Notes: generated by a model not told the origin, from the letters alone. A stretch of 64,000 nt of DNA from Brasilonema sennae CENA114 (GCF_006968745.1 NZ_CP030118.1:3670674-3734673); one strand, 5' to 3'. Numbered from the stretch's first letter, positions 17,288 through 26,570 are shown. Translations and numbers: made by a program.

Positions 17288-17498
17288 GAAAAACTCTATG
17301 AATAACGATCTATCGTAAAAGTATAGGGCACATTATACAACAGCTAATTACTAATTGTCTCCTCTTTCTTACAATTAGTGGTTAGCCAATTTCTTTCTAT
17401 TCTCTGATTACCTCGCATTTCTATAACTGGCGAATGATGGAATTAGATGTCATAATTTGTAACCTCGTAAAGGAACATATAGGCACAAATTTTCATTT

Positions 17499-19196
17499 AT
17501 GCAAGAGTATGATGTTGTCATTATCGGAGCAGGACACAACGGCTTAGTTTGTGCCGCTTATTTGCTCAAGGCTGGCTATAGTGTGCTACTATTGGAAAAA
17601 CGTCCTATTCCTGGTGGTGGAGCAACAACAGAAGAATATTTACCACAAGAAGCTCCTGGATTTAAGTTTAACTTGTGTGCTATTGACCACGAGTTTATTC
17701 ATCTAGGACCAGTTGTACAAGAATTAGAGCTGGAAAAATACGGTTTGCAATATCTGGAGTGCGATCCTGTTGTTTTCTGTCCGCATCCGGATGGCAAGTA
17801 TTTTTTAGCTCATAAATCAGTAGAAAAAACGAGTGCCGAAATTGCGCGTTACAATGAACGCGATGCCAAAAAATATCTAGAATTTACACAATACTGGCAG
17901 CGGGCGATTGGTGCAATGATTCCGATATTTAATGCACCGCCCAAATCTGTCTTAGATATTCTTGGCAACTACGACATTACAAAGCTGAAAGATTTATTTT
18001 CGGTAATTGGTTCTACCAATAAGGCTCTGGACTTTATTCGCAATATGCTAACCAGCGGTGAGGATATTGTCAACGAGTGGTTTGATTCAGAATTTCTCAA
18101 AGCACCTCTGGCAAGACTTGCATCAGAACTTGGTGCACCTCCCTCCCAAAAAACCCTTGGTATTGGTGCAATTATGATGGCAATGCGTCATAATCCAGGG
18201 ATGACTAGACCGCGTGGCGGTACTGGTGCATTAACGCAAGCTTTGGTAAACTTGGTGACAAGTAAAGGCGGCGTTATCCTCACAGACCAGCAGGTTAAGA
18301 AAATTTTGATTGACGATAATCGTGCTGTTGGTGTGCGGGTAGCTAATGGCATAGAATACCGTGCTAAGCACGCAGTGATTTCAAACATTGATGCCAAGCG
18401 TGTATTTTTACAATTAATGGATACCAGCGATGTAAATGCTGCTGATCCAGGTTTACGGGAAAGATTAGAACGCCGCATTGTCAACAACAACGAAACTATC
18501 CTCAAGATAGACTTGGCTTTAAACGAACCACTGCGGTTTGAACACCACGAACACAAGGACGAATACCTGATTGGGTCTATTTTAATAGCAGATTCTGTTA
18601 CTCATGTAGAACAGGCTCATAGCAGATGTAGTTTAGGAGAAATTCCAGATTCTGACCCCTCAATGTATGTCGTTGTGCCAACAGTGCTAGATCCATCAAT
18701 GGCACCTCCTGGTAAGCATACCGCATGGATTGAGTTTTTCTGTCCGTATCAAGTCGCAGGTGCAGAAGGTACTGGTTTAAATGGTACAGGGTGGACTGAT
18801 GAATTAAAAAACAAAGTCGCAGACAAGGTGATTGATAAGCTTGCAGACTACGCACCAAATGTGAAGGACGCAATTATCGCCCGTGGTGTGGAAAGTCCAG
18901 CGGAACTAGGAGAAAGATTAGGCGCGTATAAAGGAAATTATTACCATATTGATATGACTTTAGATCAGATGGTATTTTTCCGTCCCTTGCCAGAGATTGC
19001 CAACTACCAAACACCTATTTCGGGTTTGTATTTGACAGGTGCAGGCACTCATCCCGGCGGTTCTATTTCAGGAATGCCAGGACGCAACTGTGCGCGAGTC
19101 TTTTTGCAGAGTAAGCAGCCCATAGTACAAAGGCTAAAGGACGCAGGGGATTCGATTAAATCAACAGTTGAATCTGTGTTTAAGATTAACAACTAA
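17499..19196 (+). CDS. crtO: Beta-carotene ketolase, CrtO type
   Basis: FAD-dependent ketolase that converts beta-carotene to echinenone (4-keto group), a membrane-associated photoprotective carotenoid of cyanobacteria that also serves orange carotenoid protein. At 565 residues it has the dinucleotide-binding motif VVIIGAGHNGLVCAAYLL at the N-terminus, the GGGATTEE and CAIDHEFIHLGPV segments, RPRGGTGALTQALV, and the C-terminal FAD motif LYLTGAGTHPGGSISGMPGRNCARV. The match to Synechocystis CrtO (slr0088), as I remember it, is close along the whole length. It is unrelated to the CrtW ketolase and distinct from phytoene desaturases, though it shares their fold. Confidence 0.93.
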   Translation: MQEYDVVIIGAGHNGLVCAAYLLKAGYSVLLLEKRPIPGGGATTEEYLPQEAPGFKFNLCAIDHEFIHLGPVVQELELEKYGLQYLECDPVVFCPHPDGKYFLAHKSVEKTSAEIARYNERDAKKYLEFTQYWQRAIGAMIPIFNAPPKSVLDILGNYDITKLKDLFSVIGSTNKALDFIRNMLTSGEDIVNEWFDSEFLKAPLARLASELGAPPSQKTLGIGAIMMAMRHNPGMTRPRGGTGALTQALVNLVTSKGGVILTDQQVKKILIDDNRAVGVRVANGIEYRAKHAVISNIDAKRVFLQLMDTSDVNAADPGLRERLERRIVNNNETILKIDLALNEPLRFEHHEHKDEYLIGSILIADSVTHVEQAHSRCSLGEIPDSDPSMYVVVPTVLDPSMAPPGKHTAWIEFFCPYQVAGAEGTGLNGTGWTDELKNKVADKVIDKLADYAPNVKDAIIARGVESPAELGERLGAYKGNYYHIDMTLDQMVFFRPLPEIANYQTPISGLYLTGAGTHPGGSISGMPGRNCARVFLQSKQPIVQRLKDAGDSIKSTVESVFKINN

Positions 19197-19241
19197 AACG
19201 TCCAGACGTTTATATGTGTTTGGTGTAATTTGAATTACCGT

Positions 19242-19267
19242 GGGGCGGGATTGTGCCACGCCCGCCC
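19242..19267. terminator. Convergent hairpin between crtO and SMP-30 gene
   Basis: GGGCGGG (within 19242-19249) pairs with CCCGCCC (19261-19267) to give a 7-bp all-GC stem, followed on the + strand by TTTG. It sits in the 85-bp space between the convergent crtO and SMP-30 gene ends, the expected place for a shared transcript end. Confidence 0.5.
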
Positions 19268-19281
19268 TTTGTGCCAGTTGC

Positions 19282-20388
19282 TTAAGTCCCGTATCCCTTG
19301 CCTGTGGCAGTCAAGCGAATGCGATAGATGGCTGTGTTGGCTGTAATAAAGAGGGTATGACCATCTTCTCCCCAGGCTAAATTGCTTGTTTTATCACCCG
19401 TTTCAATACTCCCCAGAAGCGTCCCATCGGGAGCAAAAATGAAAACTGCCTCGGGTGCAGCAGCGTACACATTACCTGCCTGATCAACCTTGATTCCATC
19501 GGCAAAACCCTTGCGGTTGCGTTCCCATCTCCAGGCATCCGCAAACGTGCGACCATTTTGAAGCGTGCCGTCCGGTGCGACGTCGTATGCCAGCCATCTC
19601 GATTGTTTAGTGGTTGAATCGGCGATATAGAGAATCTTTTCATCTGGAGAAAATGCAATGCCATTGGGAGAACGAATCTCATCAGTCAATAGCGTTAACT
19701 TGCCATCGGACGATAGGCGGTAAACGCCACTGAACGGGAGTTCCTTCTGTGGATCATCAAATCTTTGGGTTGGCAAACCATAGGGGGGATCGGTAAAGTA
19801 CAGGTCCCCATTAGATTTGTAAACCAGGTCATTGGGACTGTTCAACCGTTTATTGTCATACCGATCTGCCAGAGTAGTTTTGATGTTGTTCTCTCTGTCC
19901 TCTAACCGAGCAACGCGACGATCGCCATGTTCACACAGCACCAGTCTCCCCTGGCTATCAAAGGTTAACCCATTAGAACCGGGTTCTAGTCCGTTAAAGG
20001 GAGTGTCCCCCGTATATCCACTGGGACTCAAATAAGTCGAGATCCCTTTCCCCGGTTCCCATTTGTAGATTTTATTGGTTTGCACATCCGAAAACAGCAG
20101 ATAATTCTCGTTTCGATTCCACAGGGGACCTTCTGCCCAGCGAAATCCATCCGCCAATTTTTCTAATTTGGCATCAGCGGGAACAAGACTGTTAATACGG
20201 GAATCATAGCGGACAATTCTGCCAGCAATAGTGGGAGCCTTAGTGTCAACCGGCGACAAATCTTCCATATGCGTAATGCTAATCTGATTGGTATGCCATT
20301 TTTTGTTGTTAGCGGATGCTTGTGTCAATTGTGTCAAACCACCACTAAACAAAAGTGCTGCTAGAACAAATGAAGTGAGCTTGTTCAT
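19282..20388 (-). CDS. Secreted SMP-30/gluconolactonase-like (beta-propeller) protein
   Basis: About 368 residues with a signal peptide (MNKLTSFVLAALLFSGGLTQLTQASA), so probably periplasmic. The body is an SMP-30/gluconolaconase/LRE propeller: FRWAEGPLWNRNENYLLFSDV, SNGLTFDSQGRLVLCEHGDRRV, LNSPNDLVYKSNGDLYFTDPPYG, SPNGIAFSPDEKILYIADS and FADGIKVDQAGNVYAA. These carry the Glu, Asn and Asp residues that bind the catalytic metal in the family. A lactonase activity on sugar lactones is likely but unproved. The longer frame (TTG-like start at 20436) adds a non-signal leader, so I choose ATG 20388. It is convergent with crtO. Confidence 0.85.
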   Translation of the reverse strand: MNKLTSFVLAALLFSGGLTQLTQASANNKKWHTNQISITHMEDLSPVDTKAPTIAGRIVRYDSRINSLVPADAKLEKLADGFRWAEGPLWNRNENYLLFSDVQTNKIYKWEPGKGISTYLSPSGYTGDTPFNGLEPGSNGLTFDSQGRLVLCEHGDRRVARLEDRENNIKTTLADRYDNKRLNSPNDLVYKSNGDLYFTDPPYGLPTQRFDDPQKELPFSGVYRLSSDGKLTLLTDEIRSPNGIAFSPDEKILYIADSTTKQSRWLAYDVAPDGTLQNGRTFADAWRWERNRKGFADGIKVDQAGNVYAAAPEAVFIFAPDGTLLGSIETGDKTSNLAWGEDGHTLFITANTAIYRIRLTATGKGYGT

Positions 20389-20641
20389 AATTTGCAATGT
20401 TACAGATACGTTTATTGTCCTTTTATTAACAAGCAATCTAAATGTTAATAAGTACTTACAAAACCACGAATATACTCCTATTTCTAATTTTTAAATAGCA
20501 ATACTCCCTTGCGATTATTTACACAATATTTAAGATAATTTTTCGTTAATTTTACCTGTGATTCATCTAATTTTAGTAGATTACAGTTCTAATATTCAAC
20601 CCTTAGTTATGGGGCGTGATGTACTTAGGATTAGCATTGCC

Positions 20642-22153
20642 TCATCCTAAAAACAACTTGTATGCTGGATTCTGGCTTTCATCCCAGTAGCGGTAACCCA
20701 GCGTATTCAGAAATGCTCGCCATTGCTCCATTTCGTGGGGAGATACCTGCATTCCCACGACAATTCGCCCGTAATCTGCCCCATTGTTGCGGTAATGAAA
20801 GAGGCTGATATTCCAATCGGGACTCATGGAACTGACGAATTTCATCAATGCACCGGGACGTTCAGGAAACTCAAAACGGTAGAGCAACTCATTCTTAGCA
20901 AGGTGAGAGTGTCCACCAACCATGTGCCGCAAGTGCAATTTTGTCAGTTCGTCATCGGTTAAGTCTATGGTTTTGAACCCATTAGCTTCAAAGGTTTTAA
21001 CCATCTTTGCTGCATCAGCACGGTTTTGAATTTGCACTCCCACAAAAATATGTGCTTCTTTATCACCAGCAATGCGATAGCTAAATTCAGTTAGATTGCG
21101 TCTGCCAATACATTCACAAAACTTGCGAAGACTGCCCCGTTCTTCAGGAATCGCGACAGCAAAAATGGCTTCGCGGCGTTCACCCAATTCTGCTCGTTCA
21201 GCAACAAAGCGGAGGCGATCAAAGTTCATGTTAGCACCGCAGGCAACGGCGATTAACGTTTGTCCCTGGATTTGTTCTCGTTCGACATAGGCTTTTGCAG
21301 CGGCGATCGCCAATGCACCTGCTGGTTCCAAAATCGAGCGTGTATCCTCAAACACGTCTTTAATCGCAGCACAAGTATGATCTGTATCAACTAAAATGAT
21401 GTCATCCACATACTCCTGACACAAACGGAAAGTTTCTTCTCCGACTTCCCGCACTGCTACCCCATCAGCAAATAAGCCTACTTGAGGTAAGCGTACCCGC
21501 TTCCCTGCTTTCAGCGATTGATGCATGGCATCAGCATCCACTGGCTCAACACCAATTATTTTAATTTCAGGACGCAACCGTTTCACATATGCTGCAATCC
21601 CAGAAATCAGTCCACCTCCACCAATTGCCACAAAAATAGCGTCGATGGGTTGCTGATATTGTCGCAGAATTTCCATCCCGATTGTTCCTTGCCCAGCAAT
21701 CACATACGGATCATCAAAGGGATGAATAAAAGTCATACCTTTTTCTACCTCTAGTTGACGGGCTAAGGCATAGGCATCATCGTAAGTATCTCCATGCAAT
21801 ACTACCTCCCCCCCTCTGGCTCTGACTGCATCTATCTTCACCTGAGGTGTGGTTACCGGCATAACAATAATTGCTCGTGTTCCGATGTGACGGGCAGCAA
21901 GAGCAACGCCCTGGGCATGGTTTCCCGCAGATGCAGCAATCACACCTTGTACCAGTAAATCCGGCGGTAGTTGCGCCATCTTGTTATAAGCACCCCGCAG
22001 CTTAAAGGAAAAGACTGACTGCATATCTTCCCGCTTGAGTAGGAGTTTATTATTCAGTCGTGCGGATAGATTGGGAGCATAATCCAAGGGCGTTTCTTGA
22101 GCAACATCGTACACGCGGGCAGTCAGGATTTGTACAAGGTAGTCGCAAAGCAT
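20642..22153 (-). CDS. ilvA: Threonine ammonia-lyase, biosynthetic
   Basis: PLP enzyme converting L-threonine to 2-oxobutanoate and ammonia, the first committed step to isoleucine. About 503 residues. PLP-binding Lys51 lies in SVFSFKLRGAYNK, and the phosphate loop is GGGGLISG. Two ACT-like regulatory domains at about 325-410 and 420-503 (AVAIPEERGSLRKFCECI; YRFEFPERPGALMKFVSSM) give feedback inhibition by isoleucine and activation by valine in the family. It is collinear with E. coli IlvA. I start at ATG 22153 (MLCDYLVQI); a TTG at 22162 is possible. Upstream lies a 548-bp repeat-rich region. Confidence 0.95.
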   Translation of the reverse strand: MLCDYLVQILTARVYDVAQETPLDYAPNLSARLNNKLLLKREDMQSVFSFKLRGAYNKMAQLPPDLLVQGVIAASAGNHAQGVALAARHIGTRAIIVMPVTTPQVKIDAVRARGGEVVLHGDTYDDAYALARQLEVEKGMTFIHPFDDPYVIAGQGTIGMEILRQYQQPIDAIFVAIGGGGLISGIAAYVKRLRPEIKIIGVEPVDADAMHQSLKAGKRVRLPQVGLFADGVAVREVGEETFRLCQEYVDDIILVDTDHTCAAIKDVFEDTRSILEPAGALAIAAAKAYVEREQIQGQTLIAVACGANMNFDRLRFVAERAELGERREAIFAVAIPEERGSLRKFCECIGRRNLTEFSYRIAGDKEAHIFVGVQIQNRADAAKMVKTFEANGFKTIDLTDDELTKLHLRHMVGGHSHLAKNELLYRFEFPERPGALMKFVSSMSPDWNISLFHYRNNGADYGRIVVGMQVSPHEMEQWRAFLNTLGYRYWDESQNPAYKLFLG

Positions 22154-22272
22154 GGGCGTCAACAGGTTGGTAAATGCCGGATGGATGATAATTTTACCGC
22201 CAAACTTGTCAGCATGACATACAGGAGTTACGCAACGAGATCCAGCAGTTGTGGGAGGGTGTAAGGGGGTAA

Positions 22273-22324
22273 GGGGAGCCAGTGCGTTGGGCGGGTTTCC
22301 CGACTTGAAGCACCTGGCGTTGTA
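22273..22324 (+). repeat. Dispersed repeat family R1, copy 1
   Basis: A GC-rich block running from GGGGAGCCAGTGCGTTG through GGGTTTCCCGACTTG to AGCACCTGGCGTTGT. It recurs in inverse orientation at 27130-27181 and in diverged form at 55883-55936. The ends are partly complementary (GCCAGTGCGTTG and CACCTGGCGTTG blocks flank a GGG-TTCCC core), so it can fold. Confidence 0.6.
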
Positions 22325-22464
22325 GGGGTGTAAGGGAAAACTAAGTACGCATCACCATTAATAAAGGTCTAAAAAAAGAGGATTGCGATATCAGGAACTG
22401 TACTTATCCACGGTGTAGTTACTTGTGGTTTGGAAAAACTTGCACTAAGACCTTCCTATGAAAC

Positions 22465-22510
22465 AAAATCTGCTTTTTGCACGGTTTTTATACCACAAAA
22501 AGCAGATTTT
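22465..22510. repeat. Perfect 15-bp stem-loop
   Basis: AAAATCTGCTTTTTG (22465-22479) and CAAAAAGCAGATTTT (22496-22510) are exact inverted repeats with a 16-nt loop, followed by TTATAAAAAA. It lies between the divergent ilvA and the second NLR-like locus. It may be a bidirectional terminator or the remains of a small palindromic element; no transcript is obvious for it to end. Confidence 0.5.
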
Positions 22511-22532
22511 TATAAAAAATATTCCGAATTAT

Positions 22533-22618
22533 GAACCTCACCCTCGCTTTTAGCTACGCTAAAATCTTTCCCTCTCCTTAACAAGGAGAGGGATGCCCGA
22601 CAGGGCAGGGTGAGGTTC
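22533..22618. mobile_element. MITE-like palindromic element R2, copy 1
   Basis: An 86-bp element with perfect 12-bp terminal inverted repeats, GAACCTCACCCT and AGGGTGAGGTTC, and internal complementary parts (CCCTCTCCTT and AAGGAGAGGG). A related, longer copy is at 28888-28992. It has no coding capacity, so it is either a non-autonomous element or a REP-type repeat. Confidence 0.6.
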
Positions 22619-22701
22619 CAAACCTATTAGTCATTTTCCGAAATCTTCCAAGATAAAGTGGTAGATATAACTAAATGTCATCTTGGTTTCGGGGCTAGTT
22701 T

Positions 22702-23079
22702 ATGGAACCTGCAACACTCACAGCAGCGGCGATCGCCACCTTAGTCATCACTAAAAGTTTTGAAAAAACAGGTGAAATCATCGGGGAAAAGGCTTGGAAC
22801 GAAGGCGAGAAATTGTTATTACTTCTCAAGCGTAAAGAACCTGACACGGCAAAGACTATAGAATTAGCTCAAAAGCAACCTTTAGATTATGGTAAAGCTT
22901 CTCTCATTGGACAACAAGTCGAGAAAGCGGCAAAAAAAGACTCTGAAATTGCTCAAGCAGTCTCAGCTGTGGCAAATGAAGCACAACCTCAATTGACAAA
23001 AACAATTATTGAAAATTGGCAAGGCATAAACGTTAAAGGCGGAACTAATAGTATTTCTGGCAATACTTTTAATTTCTGA
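22702..23079 (+). CDS. Small protein with amyloid-like C-terminal motif, upstream of NB-ARC/TPR gene
   Basis: A 125-residue protein. The N-terminus (MEPATLTAAAIATLVITKSFEKTGEIIGEKAWNE) looks membrane-active or helical. The middle is charged and helical, and the last 17 residues are INVKGGTNSISGNTFNF. This Gly/Asn-rich, alternating hydrophobic ending resembles bacterial amyloid signalling motifs that couple small effectors to NLR ATPases. Its TGA stop (23077-23079) is in the same frame as the following NB-ARC gene, and the intervening 20 codons are open, so readthrough or an ancestral fusion is possible. GGGGC before the ATG is a weak ribosome-binding site. The amyloid role is inference. Confidence 0.65.
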   Translation: MEPATLTAAAIATLVITKSFEKTGEIIGEKAWNEGEKLLLLLKRKEPDTAKTIELAQKQPLDYGKASLIGQQVEKAAKKDSEIAQAVSAVANEAQPQLTKTIIENWQGINVKGGTNSISGNTFNF

Positions 23080-23139
23080 CTGCAGTCGTCCGAATGGGAA
23101 CGGACAAAGTTAAATCCCCCTACTGGAATACCGCAGAAT

Positions 23140-26100
23140 TTGCCCTTAAGTGGGGCGACAAAGTTCGTCGGACGTGAAGAAGAACTGCAACACCTCCATC
23201 AACTCTTGCAGAAAAATGACTGCGTAGCAATAGCCGCCATTTCTGGTATGGGTGGAGTAGGGAAAACCGAACTGGCGCTTCAATATGCAAACACTCACCG
23301 CGAAGCTTACCAAGGTGGAATTTGTTGGTTACTTCCGAAAGCTGCGGATGTGGGAGTGCAGTTGGTGCAGTTTGCGCGTACTCACCTTGACTTAAACCCA
23401 CCAGAAATATCGCCGGATTTTGATTTACTCGCGCAAGTCGCATACTGCTGGCGGCGATGGCGTGAACGTGAAGTGCTGCTTGTGCTGGATGATGTGGCGA
23501 AATACAAAGAAATTAAGCCGTATCTCCCACCATCATCTTCCCGGTTTAAGGTGTTGATGACAACAAGAGCACACTTTGGGCAAATTCCGAAATTATCATT
23601 AGGTGTGCTGCAACCAGAAGCGGCGCTGGAGTTATTACGAACACTCGTTGGTGCAGAACGGGTTGATGAAGAAATTGCACAAGCAGAATCTTTGTGTGCA
23701 TGGCTGGGATATTTGCCCTTGGGGTTAGAATTAGTCGGGCGGTATCTCGCACGGAAAGAAGATTTGTCCCTAGAAGATATGTTGCGGAGGTTGGAGAAAA
23801 AGAGATTAGAACAACCAGCCCTTGTGAAGTCAGAAGACGACATGACAGCACAACTGGGTGTGCAAGCCGCCTTTGAGTTGAGTTGGCAGGAATTAAACAA
23901 CACGGATAAGCAGCTGGCGTGTTTGCTGAGTTTATTTGCACCTGCACCGATACCTTGGCAGTTGATAGAATTTTGCTTAGCCGATGTAGATGCAGAAGAG
24001 TTAGAAGAAAGTCGGGATGATAAGCTGCTGAATTTGCATTTGCTACAGCGTAAGGAAAAGGGAATTTATCAATTGCATCCACTGCTGAGGGAATTTTTTC
24101 AAGCGAATCTTAAAGCCCCAGCTTTTCTGGCAACTTGGGGGAATCTTCAATATGCTTTTGCCACAGCAATGATAGCAGTCGCCAAAGAGATTCCTCAAAC
24201 TCTGACTCGTGAACAAATTACCGCTATCTCTCCCGTCATACCTCATATAGCAGAAGTCGCCAACAATCTTATTGAATATGTCAGCGATGAGGATTTGATC
24301 TGGGCTTTCCTCGGTAATGCCTCATTCTACAATAGTCAGGGATTGTATGATCAAGCAGAACCTTGGTATGAGCAGTGTTTAGAAGTTACAAAAAAGCGCT
24401 TGGGAGAAGAACATCCCTCTGTCGCAACTAGCCTCAGCAGCCTGGGGTTACTCTACAACTCCCAAGGAAGATACACAGAAGCTGAACCTTTGTTCCAACA
24501 AGCATTGGAACTAACGCGACGCCTCCTGGGAGATGAACATTCCTCTGTCGCAAGTAGCCTCAACAACCTGGCGTTACTCTACAACTCCCAAGGAAGATAC
24601 GCAGAAGCTGAACCTTTGTTCCAACAAGCATTGGAACTATACCGACGCTTACTGGGAGATGAACATCCTCATGTCGCACTCAGCCTCAACAACCTGGCGT
24701 TACTCTACAACTCCCAAGGAAGATACGCAGAAGCTAAACCTTTGTTCCAACAAGCATTGGAACTATACCGACGCTTACTGGGAGATGAACATCCTCATGT
24801 CGCACTCAGCCTCAACAACCTGGCGTTACTCTACAACTCCCAAGGAAGATACGCAGAAGCTAAACCTTTGTTCCAACAAGCATTGGAACTATACCGACGC
24901 TTACTGGGAGATGAACATCCTCATGTCGCACTCAGCCTCAACAACCTGGCGTTACTCTACAACTCCCAAGGAAGATACGCAGAAGCTAAACCTTTGTTCC
25001 AACAAGCATTGGAACTATACCGACGCTTACTGGGAGATGAACATCCTCATGTCGCACTCAGCCTCAACAACCTGGCGTTACTCTACAACTCCCAAGGAAG
25101 ATACGCAGAAGCTAAACCTTTGTTCCAACAAGCATTGGAACTATACCGACGCTTACTGGGAGATGAACATCCTCATGTCGCACTCAGCCTCAACAACCTG
25201 GCAGAACTCTACAACTCCCAAGGAAAATACGCAGAAGCTGAACCTTTGTTGCAACAAGCATTGGAACTATCGCGACGCCTGCTGGGAGATGAACATCCCA
25301 ATGTCGCACTCAGCCTCAACAACCTGGCGGGACTCTACGACTCCCAAGGAAGATACGCAGAAGCTGAACCTTTGTTGCAACAAGCATTGGAACTATCGCG
25401 ACGCCTGCTGGGAGATGAACATCCCTCCGTCGCAACTAGCCTCGGCAACCTGGCGGGACTCTACTCTTCCCAAGGAAGATACGCAGAAGCTAAACTTTTG
25501 TACCTACAAGCTTTGGAACTAAGGCGACGCCTGCTGGGAGATGAACATCCCGATATCGCACAAAGCCTCAATAACCTGGCAGAACTCTACCGTTCCCAAG
25601 GAAGATACGCAGAAGCTGAACCGTTGTACAAACAAGCATTGGAACTCACGCGACGCCTGCTGGGAGAAGAACATCCCTCTGTCGCCACTAGCCTCAACAA
25701 CCTGGCGTTACTCTACTACTCCCAAGGAAGATACGCAGAAGCTGAACCTTTGTTCCAACAAGCTTTGGAACTAATGCGACGCCTGCTGGGAGATGAACAT
25801 CCTGATATCGCACTCAGCCTCAACAACCTGGCGTTACTGTACGATTCCCAAGGAAGATACACAGAAGCTGAACCTTTGCACCAACAAGCATTGGAACTAA
25901 TGCGACGCCTGCTGGGAGATGAACATCCCTCTGTCGCCACTAGCCTCAATAACCTGGCAGAACTCTACCGTTCCCAAGGAAGATACGCAGAAGCTGAACC
26001 TTTGTACAAACAAGCATTGGAACTAATGCGACGCCTGCTGGGAGATGAACATCCCTCTGTCGCACAAAGCCTCAACAACCTGGCGGGAATCTACTACTCC

Positions 26101-26490
26101 CAAGGAAGATACATAGAAGCTGAACCTTTGTTCCAACAAGCTTTGGAACTATCGCGACGCCTGCTGGGAGATGAACATCCCGATATCCCACAAAGCCTCA
26201 ACAACCTGGCGGGAATCTACTACTCCCAAGGAAGATACGCAGAAGCTGAACCTTTGTTCCAACAAGCTTTGGAACTATCGCGACGCCTGCTGGGAGATGA
26301 ACATCCTGATGTCGCACAAAGCCTCAACAACCTGGCAGAACTCTACCGTTCCCAAGGAAGATACGCAGAAGCTGAACCTTTGTACAAACAAGCGTTGGAG
26401 ATTTGTGAGCGACACTTAGGAGTAGATCATCTATGTACAATGACGGTTCGGAGAAATTACGCAATTTGCTTGAGGCGGGGATATTTTTGA
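23140..26490 (+). CDS. NLR-like NB-ARC ATPase with about 17 kinesin-light-chain-type TPRs
   Basis: A 1116-residue STAND protein. It starts almost directly at the NB-ARC domain (FVGREEELQHLHQLL; P-loop GMGGVGKTEL; Walker B VLLVLDDV; VLMTTRAHFG; GLPL-like GYLPLGLELVG), then a winged-helix region, then from about residue 390 a run of 42-residue TPRs (LYNSQGRYAEAEPLFQQALEL...LLGDEHP). The only start after the upstream stop is a TTG at 23140, and the peptide encoded before it (NPPTGIPQN) looks like a normal inter-domain linker. The natural protein may therefore begin in the upstream gene. Five repeat units (24571-25200) are identical or differ by one base. Such proteins act as sensors in bacterial conflict systems. 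Confidence 0.85.
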   Translation: MPLSGATKFVGREEELQHLHQLLQKNDCVAIAAISGMGGVGKTELALQYANTHREAYQGGICWLLPKAADVGVQLVQFARTHLDLNPPEISPDFDLLAQVAYCWRRWREREVLLVLDDVAKYKEIKPYLPPSSSRFKVLMTTRAHFGQIPKLSLGVLQPEAALELLRTLVGAERVDEEIAQAESLCAWLGYLPLGLELVGRYLARKEDLSLEDMLRRLEKKRLEQPALVKSEDDMTAQLGVQAAFELSWQELNNTDKQLACLLSLFAPAPIPWQLIEFCLADVDAEELEESRDDKLLNLHLLQRKEKGIYQLHPLLREFFQANLKAPAFLATWGNLQYAFATAMIAVAKEIPQTLTREQITAISPVIPHIAEVANNLIEYVSDEDLIWAFLGNASFYNSQGLYDQAEPWYEQCLEVTKKRLGEEHPSVATSLSSLGLLYNSQGRYTEAEPLFQQALELTRRLLGDEHSSVASSLNNLALLYNSQGRYAEAEPLFQQALELYRRLLGDEHPHVALSLNNLALLYNSQGRYAEAKPLFQQALELYRRLLGDEHPHVALSLNNLALLYNSQGRYAEAKPLFQQALELYRRLLGDEHPHVALSLNNLALLYNSQGRYAEAKPLFQQALELYRRLLGDEHPHVALSLNNLALLYNSQGRYAEAKPLFQQALELYRRLLGDEHPHVALSLNNLAELYNSQGKYAEAEPLLQQALELSRRLLGDEHPNVALSLNNLAGLYDSQGRYAEAEPLLQQALELSRRLLGDEHPSVATSLGNLAGLYSSQGRYAEAKLLYLQALELRRRLLGDEHPDIAQSLNNLAELYRSQGRYAEAEPLYKQALELTRRLLGEEHPSVATSLNNLALLYYSQGRYAEAEPLFQQALELMRRLLGDEHPDIALSLNNLALLYDSQGRYTEAEPLHQQALELMRRLLGDEHPSVATSLNNLAELYRSQGRYAEAEPLYKQALELMRRLLGDEHPSVAQSLNNLAGIYYSQGRYIEAEPLFQQALELSRRLLGDEHPDIPQSLNNLAGIYYSQGRYAEAEPLFQQALELSRRLLGDEHPDVAQSLNNLAELYRSQGRYAEAEPLYKQALEICERHLGVDHLCTMTVRRNYAICLRRGYF
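24571..25200 (+). repeat. Five near-identical 126-bp tandem TPR units
   Basis: Units begin at 24571, 24697, 24823, 24949 and 25075, each opening with GCGTTACTCTACAACTCCCA. Units 2-5 read identically, and unit 1 differs by one base (GCTGAACC for GCTAAACC, Glu to Lys). The flanking TPR units of the same gene are more diverged, so this block arose by recent unequal recombination. Confidence 0.9.
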
Positions 26491-26570
26491 TCGTGCGGTA
26501 ATTGAATCGCACTATAAATACTCGTCGTTGAGTGCTTGAGACTAATTTTCATCAAGCAAGAAACGCACCT

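Noticed and set aside
18188..18873. Two minus-strand ORFs within crtO
   Set aside because: They are antisense shadows of a strongly conserved enzyme gene.
24571..25200. Regular repeats considered as a CRISPR array
   Set aside because: Units are contiguous 126-bp coding repeats with no variable spacers and lie inside an open TPR frame. I found no CRISPR array in the window.
24533..25522. A 329-codon + strand ORF overlapping the TPR array, with repeated MNILMSHSASTTW-type units
   Set aside because: It is an alternative frame of the near-identical 126-bp TPR repeats. Repetition keeps any stop-free frame open, so length here is no evidence of coding.
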